In this document: one piece after another, positions 1 through 8,979 of the stretch
Position numbering within the stretch: position 1 is the stretch's first letter
How the letters are laid out: every line of letters begins with the position of its first letter
Assembly (NCBI GenBank): GCA_014380205.1
Contig: JACMKH010000492.1
Span: 1 to 13,669 of the forward strand
Direction of reading: 5' to 3'
DNA length: 13,669 nt
Source of the DNA: Sphingomonadaceae bacterium
GTDB lineage: Bacteria > Pseudomonadota > Alphaproteobacteria > Sphingomonadales > Sphingomonadaceae
Translations under genes and position numbers: made by a program
The notes under the pieces: generated by a model
Told to the model about the DNA's origin: nothing
Databases searched by the model: none
What the model saw: only the letters and a program-made list of their open reading frames with translations

Positions 1-394
1 GGGCTGGCGCGATCGGCCGCTCACGCCGGGAAACTGGGTCTATCGCGCCGACGCGCGCGGCTCGCTCGCGCTTTACGGGCCGGCCAACGCCGAAGCGGCG
101 TTCGTCGTACGTTGCGAGCTGCCCGCGCGGCGGATCGTCTTCTCGCGCGCGGGGCGGCTGTCGGACGAGGGGACGATGAGCTTCACGACCACCGCGGGCG
201 CGCGCGGCTACCCGGCGCAAAACGGCGCGGGCGACCCGCCTTATGTCGTCGCGGCGACGGGGGCCAACGACGGCTGGCTCGACGAGCTCGCCTTCACGCG
301 CGGGCGCTTCGCCGTCGCGACGCCGGGCCAGGCGACGCTCGTTCTGCCCAGCTGGCCGCAAATGGTGCGCGTGTTCGAGGATTGCCGCGGCTAA
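1..394 (+). CDS. Uncharacterised protein, 3' end only
   Basis: This is the C-terminal part (about 130 residues, codons starting at position 2) of a gene that begins before the window; it ends at a TAA. I do not recognise a named family. Visible features are a cysteine in a VVRCE context, a stretch FTRGRFAVATPG, and a C-terminus with a LVLPSWP segment ending in EDCRG. The two cysteines sit near the beginning and end of the visible domain and could form a disulfide, which would fit a periplasmic or envelope location. The lipoprotein at 687-1181 aligns with it by eye in the same order (LALYGPANAEAAFVVRC with LTLWDEAGAPLVSMRC, then VVAATG with VVATTE, ending EDCRG with AQCEG), so the two look like divergent paralogues. 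The coding call is secure; the function is unknown. Confidence 0.75.
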   Translation, partial: GWRDRPLTPGNWVYRADARGSLALYGPANAEAAFVVRCELPARRIVFSRAGRLSDEGTMSFTTTAGARGYPAQNGAGDPPYVVAATGANDGWLDELAFTRGRFAVATPGQATLVLPSWPQMVRVFEDCRG

Positions 395-425
395 TCGCGC
401 GCGTGGAAAAATCGCGTTTCGGGGC

Positions 426-454
426 TTGCGCGGCGACTCGCGCTGATTCACATA
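426..454 (+). promoter_or_regulatory. Possible promoter of the short ORF at 493
   Basis: TTGCGC at 426-431 is followed after 17 bp by CACATA at 449-454. A start site a few bases further on would give a leader of roughly 20 nt before the strong Shine-Dalgarno at 478. Both hexamers are weak matches to the housekeeping consensus, so this rests mainly on position and spacing. Confidence 0.25.
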
Positions 455-477
455 GCGTCCTGCCTATCAACAGCGCG

Positions 478-491
478 AAAGGAGGTGATCC
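478..491 (+). promoter_or_regulatory. Extended Shine-Dalgarno, 14-nt match to 16S tail
   Basis: AAAGGAGGTGATCC is the exact reverse complement of the usual bacterial 16S rRNA 3' end (GGATCACCTCCTTT). The AGGAGG core lies 7 nt before the ATG at 493, and the complementarity runs almost into the start codon. Ordinary ribosome binding sites here match over only 4-6 nt. The site strongly supports translation of the short ORF, or a role in binding ribosomes as such. Confidence 0.75.
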
Positions 492-492
492 G

Positions 493-549
493 ATGTCTCA
501 TGGTTCAGCCGAGAGGTCGGTTCGGTCCGTTCGGGAGACGCGGGTCTAG
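493..549 (+). CDS. 18-codon small ORF / possible leader peptide
   Basis: The ORF encodes MSHGSAERSVRSVRETRV and stops at TAG. It is preceded by the near-ideal ribosome binding site at 478-491, which is the main reason to believe it. The peptide has four arginines, a repeated RSVRSV unit, no hydrophobic segment and no Cys. It lies alone between the end of the first gene and the lipoprotein gene, and two GC-rich hairpins follow it at 569-585 and 598-630. That layout resembles either a leader peptide controlling the downstream lipoprotein or a free-standing small mRNA. I do not recognise a named family, and a regulatory role is inference. Confidence 0.5.
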   Translation: MSHGSAERSVRSVRETRV

Positions 550-568
550 CCCGCCATAAGGTCTCCCG

Positions 569-585
569 GGCCGGACGCTCCGGCC
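569..585 (+). other. Short GC hairpin after the small ORF
   Basis: GGCCGG at 569-574 and CCGGCC at 580-585 form a perfect 6-bp stem with a 5-nt loop, 20 nt beyond the small ORF's stop. It has no T-run of its own. Such stems occur by chance in DNA this G+C-rich, so its interest comes from its position between the ORF and the larger hairpin at 598-630. Confidence 0.3.
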
Positions 586-597
586 GCTGACCATGCC

Positions 598-630
598 GAA
601 GGGCCGCCCGCCTCGCGCCGGCGGCCCTTC
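598..630 (+). terminator. 11-bp GC hairpin, possible terminator or attenuator
   Basis: GAAGGGCCGCC at 598-608 pairs perfectly with GGCGGCCCTTC at 620-630 around an 11-nt loop. The following bases (CCATGTCC) are not a T-run, so it is not a textbook intrinsic terminator. It could define the 3' end of a small RNA that carries the 18-codon ORF, or attenuate transcription into the lipoprotein gene at 687. Confidence 0.4.
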
Positions 631-686
631 CCATGTCCGAAGGACCCAATCCGGACGCGGCGCGTTGGGACGCGCGGAGGTCTGTC

Positions 687-1181
687 ATGAGATATGTTTT
701 TCCGATGGCGATGGCCGCGTTGCTGGCCGCGTGCGGATCGGATCAGGGCAACGAGACCGCGAACGAGACGGCCGACGGCGGCAACGCGATCGAAACCCCG
801 GCCGGCGAGCCCGGCTGGGCGGGCGCGGGCGAGGGCGCCGACTATGCGTTGACGCTATGGGACGAGGCCGGCGCGCCGCTGGTTTCGATGCGCTGCGCGG
901 GCGAGCCCCGGCTGTTCGAGGTCGAGATGCACACGGTCTATCCGATCGAGAGCGAGGAGCGGCTGAGCTTCGGCTTCGGCGAGGACGCGCTGACCATGGT
1001 CGCCGATCTCGAGCATCCGAGCGGCCATGTCGTCGCGACCACCGAATATGGCGAGGACATCGCCGAGGCGCTGCGCGCCGCACCCGACATGACGGCCAGC
1101 TACGGGGCGGAGAGCTTCGGCCCGGTCGCCCCGCCCGATGCCGAGAGCATCGCCGCGCTGGTCGCGCAATGCGAGGGATGA
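687..1181 (+). CDS. Small lipoprotein, function unknown
   Basis: The protein has 164 residues. The N-terminus is a short lipoprotein signal: MRYVFPMAMAALLAACGSD, with the lipobox LAAC and Cys16 as the expected lipidation site. I chose the ATG at 687 because GGAGG lies 6 nt upstream and the lipobox then falls where expected; an in-frame ATG at 633 would put 18 extra residues before the signal. After cleavage there is a low-complexity linker rich in Asn, Glu, Thr and Gly, then a domain of about 110 residues from YALTLWDEAG to the end. That domain has a cysteine in SMRC and another at the C-terminus (AQCEG), matching the pattern in the protein encoded at 1-394. It is probably anchored to the outer membrane facing the periplasm. 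No enzyme motif is visible. Confidence 0.8.
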   Translation: MRYVFPMAMAALLAACGSDQGNETANETADGGNAIETPAGEPGWAGAGEGADYALTLWDEAGAPLVSMRCAGEPRLFEVEMHTVYPIESEERLSFGFGEDALTMVADLEHPSGHVVATTEYGEDIAEALRAAPDMTASYGAESFGPVAPPDAESIAALVAQCEG

Positions 1182-1367
1182 GCCGCTCGAGGCGCGGCTG
1201 ACGAAACGTGCGACTCGGGCGCGGCGCCCCGTTGGAGAGCCATGCGCGAGCAGTCAACCGCGACCCCCGCCGCGACCGGGTTCGTGCCGCGCAAACGATT
1301 TTCCTTCGCTGCCCACCCTGGAAAGCGCCCGCCTCGCCCATTTTTTTCGGTCGAGGCAAATTAGGGC

Positions 1368-1396
1368 TTGGCAAGCCGCGCGAAAGCTAGTCTTAT
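1368..1396 (+). promoter_or_regulatory. Promoter of first M10 protease gene
   Basis: TTGGCA (1368-1373), a 17-bp spacer and TCTTAT (1391-1396) form a good housekeeping-type promoter about 50 nt before the start codon. The same arrangement, TTGGCA-17-TCTTAG, precedes the second protease at 3914-3942. In both, the -35 box lies inside GCTTGGCAAGC, an 11-bp palindrome that could also bind a regulator. Two independent occurrences with identical spacing make this more convincing than either alone. Confidence 0.6.
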
Positions 1397-1447
1397 TCGG
1401 GCGCTTCGCCATGACGGCGACGACTCAATCTTCTGGGAGGGTTTTTC

Positions 1448-3799
1448 ATGGGCAGACCGATCAAAGGTCAATCCGACACGTTTTCGCAGCGCGGCATCCT
1501 GGGCGATCAGCAGGCCGTCATCGGCCGCTTGACCACGGCCGCCTGGAGCGCCACGTCGTTTAATGACAGGGTGCCGTCGGCGCTCGACTCGATTTCCGCC
1601 AAATCCGTCTCGCGCGGCGACACCGCCTCGGATGGCGACTCTCCGACGATCATGGTGCTGGGCTGCGGCTGCGGCTGCGGCAAGGAAGGCATGATCCATG
1701 CGTCCCTCGGCGCTGTGGAAGCGCCTCCGGGAGTCTCCGATGAGGGGACGCTGACGGTCAACGTCGGCGGCGCGGTCTCCGGCGTGATCGACTTCACGGG
1801 CGACACCGACGACGTCTCGGTCAGCCTCGTCGCGGGCGAGACCTATGTGATCTCGCTGCGCGGGCTTGGCGGCAACGCGCTCACCGATTCGTTCCTCGAG
1901 GTGCTCGCCCCCAACGGAACCGTGATCAACCACGACGATGACGGCGGCAACGGCACCTTTTCGTTGATGACGATCACGGCCGCCACCACCGGGACCTACA
2001 CGATCCGCGCCTCGTCCTTCTCGAACCCGAACGATCCTGGCACGGGCACGTGGAAGGTCAATGTCGAGCAGCAGGACGCCGGGTCGGACCTGCCGGCGCC
2101 GGCCCAACTGGGCTACACCTTCGGCTTCCTCCAAACGGGCAGCGACACCGACAGCTACACGATCACGTTCGAGGAGGGGAAATTCTACACCATCCAGCTG
2201 GCTGGCGGCGCGGATTATGAGTCCGACTGGGCCGATCTGCCCGAAGGCGAGCTTGACACGATCTTGCGGGTTTACGACGCTCAGGGCAATCTCGTCGCCC
2301 TCAACGACGACATCAACTTCCCGGGCGACATCAGCTCGGCGCTGGGCTTCCTCGCCGAGGAGGGCGGCACCTATACCATCGAAATCGACGCATATCCCGG
2401 ACAGACCGGCGGCTATGCCCTCAACGTCGAGGAGGTGGACATCGGGACGCTCAATCCGCTCGATTCGATCGACTGGAGGAGCGCAAACGACGTCCCGTTC
2501 GTCGATGTCGGCGGCGTGCCCACGGCGTACGTTTATTTCGGCGCTCCGGGAGAGACCTTCGGTGAGCCCGGACCGTCGCTGGGTTGGAACGCCTACGAGA
2601 TGCAGCAGGTGATGAAGGCGCTCGAGGAGTATGAGAAGATCCTCGGCGTCAATTACGAGATCACCACCGACGTCAACCAGGCGACCTTCCGGCTGTTCAC
2701 GACCGAATCGCAGCAGTTCGGCGCGTACATGTATCCGCAGGACCCGCAGTTCGGCAGCCAGCAAGGCATCGCCGCGTTCAACGTGCTCAGCGGCGGCTGG
2801 AACTTCGACCAGCAGCAGAGCCTCGAGCAGGGCGGCTTCGCGTTCGCCGTCATCCTGCACGAGTTCGGCCATGGCCATGGTCTCGCCCATCCGCACGACA
2901 ATGGCGGCGGCTCGGACATCATGCTCGGCGTGACGGGTCCGTTCGATTCGTTGGGCGTCTTCGATCTCAACCAGGGCGTCTACACGGTGATGTCGTACAA
3001 CGACGCGTGGCAGAAAAATCCCGCTGGTCCCTCGCCGTTCACGGCCGACGGAATCGACAACGGCTGGTCGGGCACGCTCAGCGCGTTCGACATCGCCATG
3101 CTGCAGGAACGCTACGGCGTGCTCAATCCCACCGAGACGGGTGACACCGTCTACAAGCTCAACAACGTCAATGAGCGTGGCACCTATTACGAGTGCATCT
3201 GGGATACCGGCGGCATTGACAGCATCGTGGCCTCGGGAAGCCGCGACGCGCGGATCGACCTCACCGCCGCGACGATCGACTATTCGGCGACCGGCGGGGG
3301 CGTGGTTTCGTTCCTCGACGGCATCTGGGGCGGCTTCACGATCGCTCGCGGCGTCGTCATCGAGAACGCCAGGGGCCGCGGCGGCAATGACGTGCTGATC
3401 GGCAACGAAGTCGCCAACGTGCTCAGCGGCGGCGAAGGCAACGACACGATCATGGGCCAGGCCGGCGTGGACCAGCTGCGCGGCCAGGGCGGCGCGGACC
3501 AGTTCCGTCTGAACAGCCTCGATAGCGGCGACTGGGATTTCCTTGCCGACTTCTCGCAGGCCGAAGGCGACGAGATCACGCTCGACGGGGATGTCTACGG
3601 TCTCGATCCCGGCAATCTCGGGCCGGGCCGGTTCGTGCTCGGCACGTCCGCGCTCGAGGCCGACGACCGGGTCATCTACGACGCGATCAAGGGCAAGCTC
3701 TATTTCGACGTCGATGGCAGCGGCTCGGCGACCAAGGTGCTGATCGCGAAGTTTGCCCCTGGGACCGACCTCGCGAACACCGACTTCCTCGTAATCTGA
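1448..3799 (+). CDS. Secreted PPC-M10-RTX metalloprotease, copy 1
   Basis: This 783-residue protein is a serralysin-like zinc endopeptidase. There is no Sec signal; export by a type I secretion system is expected from the RTX and M10_C C-terminus ending in DFLVI. By residue: 1-98, a propeptide-like region with Cys73, Cys75 and Cys77 in GCGCGCG; about 100-208 and 215-330, two PPC-like beta domains; 336-600, the catalytic domain, with HEFGHGHGLAH giving zinc ligands His471, His475 and His481, catalytic Glu472, and the Met-turn VMSYN with Met515 and Tyr517 (the serralysin fifth ligand position); about 600-783, M10_C with RTX nonapeptides around GGNDVLIGN and GEGNDTIMG. At 783 residues it is longer than classic serralysins (about 470-490) because of the N-terminal domains. 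GGGAGGG lies 6 nt before the ATG. It is a tandem copy of the gene at 3987. No ABC exporter, adaptor or inhibitor gene is nearby. Confidence 0.93.
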   Translation: MGRPIKGQSDTFSQRGILGDQQAVIGRLTTAAWSATSFNDRVPSALDSISAKSVSRGDTASDGDSPTIMVLGCGCGCGKEGMIHASLGAVEAPPGVSDEGTLTVNVGGAVSGVIDFTGDTDDVSVSLVAGETYVISLRGLGGNALTDSFLEVLAPNGTVINHDDDGGNGTFSLMTITAATTGTYTIRASSFSNPNDPGTGTWKVNVEQQDAGSDLPAPAQLGYTFGFLQTGSDTDSYTITFEEGKFYTIQLAGGADYESDWADLPEGELDTILRVYDAQGNLVALNDDINFPGDISSALGFLAEEGGTYTIEIDAYPGQTGGYALNVEEVDIGTLNPLDSIDWRSANDVPFVDVGGVPTAYVYFGAPGETFGEPGPSLGWNAYEMQQVMKALEEYEKILGVNYEITTDVNQATFRLFTTESQQFGAYMYPQDPQFGSQQGIAAFNVLSGGWNFDQQQSLEQGGFAFAVILHEFGHGHGLAHPHDNGGGSDIMLGVTGPFDSLGVFDLNQGVYTVMSYNDAWQKNPAGPSPFTADGIDNGWSGTLSAFDIAMLQERYGVLNPTETGDTVYKLNNVNERGTYYECIWDTGGIDSIVASGSRDARIDLTAATIDYSATGGGVVSFLDGIWGGFTIARGVVIENARGRGGNDVLIGNEVANVLSGGEGNDTIMGQAGVDQLRGQGGADQFRLNSLDSGDWDFLADFSQAEGDEITLDGDVYGLDPGNLGPGRFVLGTSALEADDRVIYDAIKGKLYFDVDGSGSATKVLIAKFAPGTDLANTDFLVI
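1661..1678 (+). repeat. (GGCTGC)x3 hexanucleotide tandem repeat in coding sequence
   Basis: Three exact head-to-tail copies of GGCTGC encode the Gly-Cys run at residues 72-77 of the first protease. Adding or losing a unit keeps the frame and changes the number of cysteines. The second protease has a single cysteine (VLNC, Cys70) at the corresponding place and no repeat. Confidence 0.7.
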
Positions 3800-3819
3800 T
3801 TCGCGCGCGAGCACGAATC

Positions 3820-3861
3820 AAGAAGGGGCGGAGGGCGCAAGCCCTCCGCCCCTTCTTTTTT
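3820..3861 (+). terminator. Intrinsic terminator of protease copy 1
   Basis: A perfect 17-bp stem, with arms 3820-3836 and 3841-3857, is closed by a GCAA tetraloop (GNRA type) and ends in a run of six T (3856-3861). It lies 20 bp after the stop codon. The core GGGGCGGAGG is shared with the terminator of the second protease. Confidence 0.93.
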
Positions 3862-3913
3862 GTCCGTCAAGAGGTTGATATAGATTAGGAATCCGCGCGG
3901 GAGAAAATCGCGC

Positions 3914-3942
3914 TTGGCAAGCGGTCCTGAATGGCCTCTTAG
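3914..3942 (+). promoter_or_regulatory. Promoter of second M10 protease gene
   Basis: TTGGCA (3914-3919), a 17-bp spacer and TCTTAG (3937-3942) repeat the arrangement before the first protease. The -35 box is again embedded in the palindrome GCTTGGCAAGC (3912-3922). It lies downstream of the terminator at 3820-3861, so the second gene probably has its own transcript rather than depending on read-through. Confidence 0.55.
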
Positions 3943-3986
3943 TAACCTATTGCCGAGAGGCAGATTCAGCGAGGGGACCAGATAAA

Positions 3987-6353
3987 ATGGTAAGGGCATC
4001 AACGAGCACGTATGGCCGCGCGCTTACGCGCGGCATCCTCGAAGGCCGGGAATTCGCGTTTATTTCCCAGCCTTCGACATCATCTTCTTGGAAAGCAACG
4101 GAATTTATTGATCGCGTGCCATTGGCGCTCGATTTGGCGATCTCGCAGCCGCGCGATGCGCTGCACGATCACGGCCATGAGGATGTGCTCAACTGCTTCG
4201 TCGGCGTTAAAGGCGCTCTGGATATGTCCTCGCTGTCGCGGGACTTCTCGTCGATCGGCGACGAGGGGACGCTGGTCGTCACGGTCGGCGGCTCGGTCTC
4301 GGGCGTAATCGATGTCGACGGCGACGTCGACACCATCACGGTCGACCTGGTGGCGGGCCAGAGATATTCGTTCTCCCTGCGTGGCACCGGCGCCACGCCC
4401 GTCGAGGACACGTTCCTCGAGGTCTTCGGGACCGACGGCACGACGCTTATCAGCGCCGACGATGACGGCGGCAACACCACCAACTCGATGCTGACCTTCA
4501 CCGCGGCCGCCACCGGAACCTACACGATCGAGGCCGCCGCGTTCGACGACGCGCGCGATCTCACCGGCGGCTGGACACTCGATGTTCGTCAGCAAGGCGC
4601 CGACGAGAGCACCGCCGTTGGCAACGCAGTGGCGATCAATGTCGACGACCAGGTTTTCGGGTTCACCAACACGCTCGGCGACAATGACTATTTCGCCGTT
4701 ACCCTCGAAGCGGGGACTTTCTACACGTTCAAGGTCGCTGGCGGTGCGGATGGCGAGACCAGCTTCACGACGCTCAACAATGAGGTCGACACGCGCCTTT
4801 ATCTTTATGCGCCGAATGGCACGACACAGCTGGCCTTCAACGACGACATCAACGGGTTGGTCGATCCAAGCTCCGCGTTTTCCTACTCGGTGTCGACGAC
4901 TGGCACTTATTATCTTCGGATCAATCCGTGGACGGATTCGGCCAATGGCACGGGGGGCTATATCCTGGAGGTCAACGAGATCAACCCGGACGACTACAAC
5001 CCGCTCGACGCGATCCACTGGGTCAGCGCGAACACCGTGCCCTTCGTCGACGTCGGCGGCACCGACACCGCCTATGTCTATTTCGGCGCGGCCGGCGAGA
5101 CCTTCGGCGAGCCCGGCCCGTCGCTCGGCTGGAGCGCGGCCGAGAAGGCCGCGGTAATGCTCGCGCTCGGGGAATTCTCGGAGATCCTCGGCGTCAATTA
5201 TGTCGAGACCGCCGTCCTCGGCCAGGCGACCTTCCGCCTGATCACGACGACCTCGACCCAGTTCGGCGCCTATATGTACCCGCAGGATCCGGCCTATGGC
5301 GCCCAGCAGGGTATCGCGGCGTTCAACGTCAACAGCGGCGGCTGGGCCAGCGTGCCGGGAAGCCTCCAGCAAGGCGGCTTCGCCTTTGGCGTCATCCTGC
5401 ACGAGTTCGGCCACGGTCACGGCCTCGCCCATCCGCACGACACCGGGGGCGGCTCGGAAGTGATGCTCGGCGTGACGGCCTCACAAGGCTCGTACGGCCT
5501 GTTCAGCCTCAACCAGGGCGTCTACACCGTGATGTCCTACAATGACGGCTGGAAGACGCACCCCGACGGGGTGCGGAGCTTCTCGGCGGCCAACGCGCCT
5601 TTCGGCTGGTCGGGATCGCTGAGCGCCTTCGACATCGCCATGCTCCAGCAGAAGTACGGCGTGCTCAACCCCAATGAGGCGGGGGACTCGGTCTACACGC
5701 TGAGCGATGTCAACGCTCCGGGCTCCTATTACGAGTGCATCTGGGATTCCGGCGGCGAGGACCGCATCGAGTACAACGGCGTCAAGGATTGCGTGATCGA
5801 CCTCACCGCCGCGACGCTCGACTATTCGGCCACCGGCGCCGGCGTGGTCTCGTTCGTCGACACCATATTCGCGGGCTTCACGATCGCCAACGGCGTCGTG
5901 ATCGAGAACGCCGTGGGCGGTGGCGGCAACGACATGCTGATCGGCAACGAAGCCGCCAACCGGCTCTACGGTGGCGGCGGCAACGACACGATGATCGGCA
6001 GGAACGGCGCCAGCGGCCGCGACAATTACCGCGGCGGCAACGGCGACGACTCCTTCTACGTCGATGGGCTCGATGCCGATCACGCGAAGAAGATCAGGGA
6101 CTTTGGGGACGGCGGCGACGCCGACGTGGTGCTGCTCGAGGCGGACAGCTACGGCCTCGCCCCGGGCGCGCTCGATCCCAACATCTTCGTGGTCGGCACC
6201 GCGGCGGGCGACGCCGACGACCGCTTCATCTACAACGACGCCAACGGCAAGCTGTTCTTCGACGCCGACGGCAACGGCGCGGGCGCCAAGGTGCTCATCG
6301 CCAGGTTCGAGAACCTCGCGACGCTCGACGCGACCGATTTCGCCGTGATCTGA
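3987..6353 (+). CDS. Secreted PPC-M10-RTX metalloprotease, copy 2
   Basis: This 788-residue tandem paralogue of the gene at 1448 has the same domains in the same order. By residue: 1-92, an N-terminal region whose RGIL and IDRVPLALD segments match copy 1 and which has Cys70; about 94-200 and 210-333, PPC-like domains; 338-605, the catalytic domain, with HEFGHGHGLAH giving His472, Glu473, His476 and His482, and the Met-turn VMSYN with Met516 and Tyr518; then M10_C with RTX repeats (GGNDMLIGN, GGGNDTMIG, GNGDDSF) and the terminal DFAVI. All catalytic residues are intact, so it should be active after calcium-dependent folding outside the cell. The start is supported by GAGGGG about 10 nt upstream. 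There is no Sec signal, so type I secretion is expected. Conservation with copy 1 is high in the catalytic and RTX parts and lower in the first 90 residues. Substrates are unknown. Confidence 0.93.
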   Translation: MVRASTSTYGRALTRGILEGREFAFISQPSTSSSWKATEFIDRVPLALDLAISQPRDALHDHGHEDVLNCFVGVKGALDMSSLSRDFSSIGDEGTLVVTVGGSVSGVIDVDGDVDTITVDLVAGQRYSFSLRGTGATPVEDTFLEVFGTDGTTLISADDDGGNTTNSMLTFTAAATGTYTIEAAAFDDARDLTGGWTLDVRQQGADESTAVGNAVAINVDDQVFGFTNTLGDNDYFAVTLEAGTFYTFKVAGGADGETSFTTLNNEVDTRLYLYAPNGTTQLAFNDDINGLVDPSSAFSYSVSTTGTYYLRINPWTDSANGTGGYILEVNEINPDDYNPLDAIHWVSANTVPFVDVGGTDTAYVYFGAAGETFGEPGPSLGWSAAEKAAVMLALGEFSEILGVNYVETAVLGQATFRLITTTSTQFGAYMYPQDPAYGAQQGIAAFNVNSGGWASVPGSLQQGGFAFGVILHEFGHGHGLAHPHDTGGGSEVMLGVTASQGSYGLFSLNQGVYTVMSYNDGWKTHPDGVRSFSAANAPFGWSGSLSAFDIAMLQQKYGVLNPNEAGDSVYTLSDVNAPGSYYECIWDSGGEDRIEYNGVKDCVIDLTAATLDYSATGAGVVSFVDTIFAGFTIANGVVIENAVGGGGNDMLIGNEAANRLYGGGGNDTMIGRNGASGRDNYRGGNGDDSFYVDGLDADHAKKIRDFGDGGDADVVLLEADSYGLAPGALDPNIFVVGTAAGDADDRFIYNDANGKLFFDADGNGAGAKVLIARFENLATLDATDFAVI

Positions 6354-6370
6354 TCCGGCGTATCGGCAAG

Positions 6371-6406
6371 AAAAAGGGGCGGAGGGAAACCTCCGCCCCG
6401 TTTTTT
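6371..6406. terminator. Bidirectional intrinsic terminator
   Basis: GGGGCGGAGG (6376-6385), a GAAA loop and CCTCCGCCCC (6390-6399) form a perfect 10-bp stem. TTTTTT follows at 6401-6406 on the plus strand and AAAAA precedes at 6371-6375, which is a T-run for the minus strand. It can therefore stop both the second protease and the converging ligM-like gene, whose stop codon lies 14 bp away. Confidence 0.93.
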
Positions 6407-6419
6407 CGCGCTTTGACGC

Positions 6420-8978
<2,559 letters not shown>

Positions 8979-8979
<1 letters not shown>

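Noticed and set aside
633..686. Upstream ATG at 633 as the lipoprotein start
   Set aside because: It would place 18 charged residues before the lipoprotein signal; the ATG at 687 has GGAGG and a correctly placed lipobox.
1182..1367. Intergenic stretch upstream of the first protease promoter searched for an RNA or terminator
   Set aside because: Only a weak 6-bp inverted repeat (1181-1199) without a T-run was found; nothing could be supported.
1368..1385. TTGGCA considered as a sigma-54 -24 element
   Set aside because: No GC-containing -12 element at the required distance in either protease promoter, while a sigma-70-like -10 box is at exactly 17 bp in both.
1361..3814. Uninterrupted 817-codon ORF antisense to the first protease
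   Set aside because: It mirrors a well-supported gene; long antisense frames are expected in G+C-rich DNA, and its sequence has no recognisable domain, being rich in Arg, Val, Asp and Ala.
4080..5438. 452-codon antisense ORF within the second protease
   Set aside because: Same shadow effect; its sequence resembles that of the antisense frame in copy 1 only because the two sense genes are paralogues.
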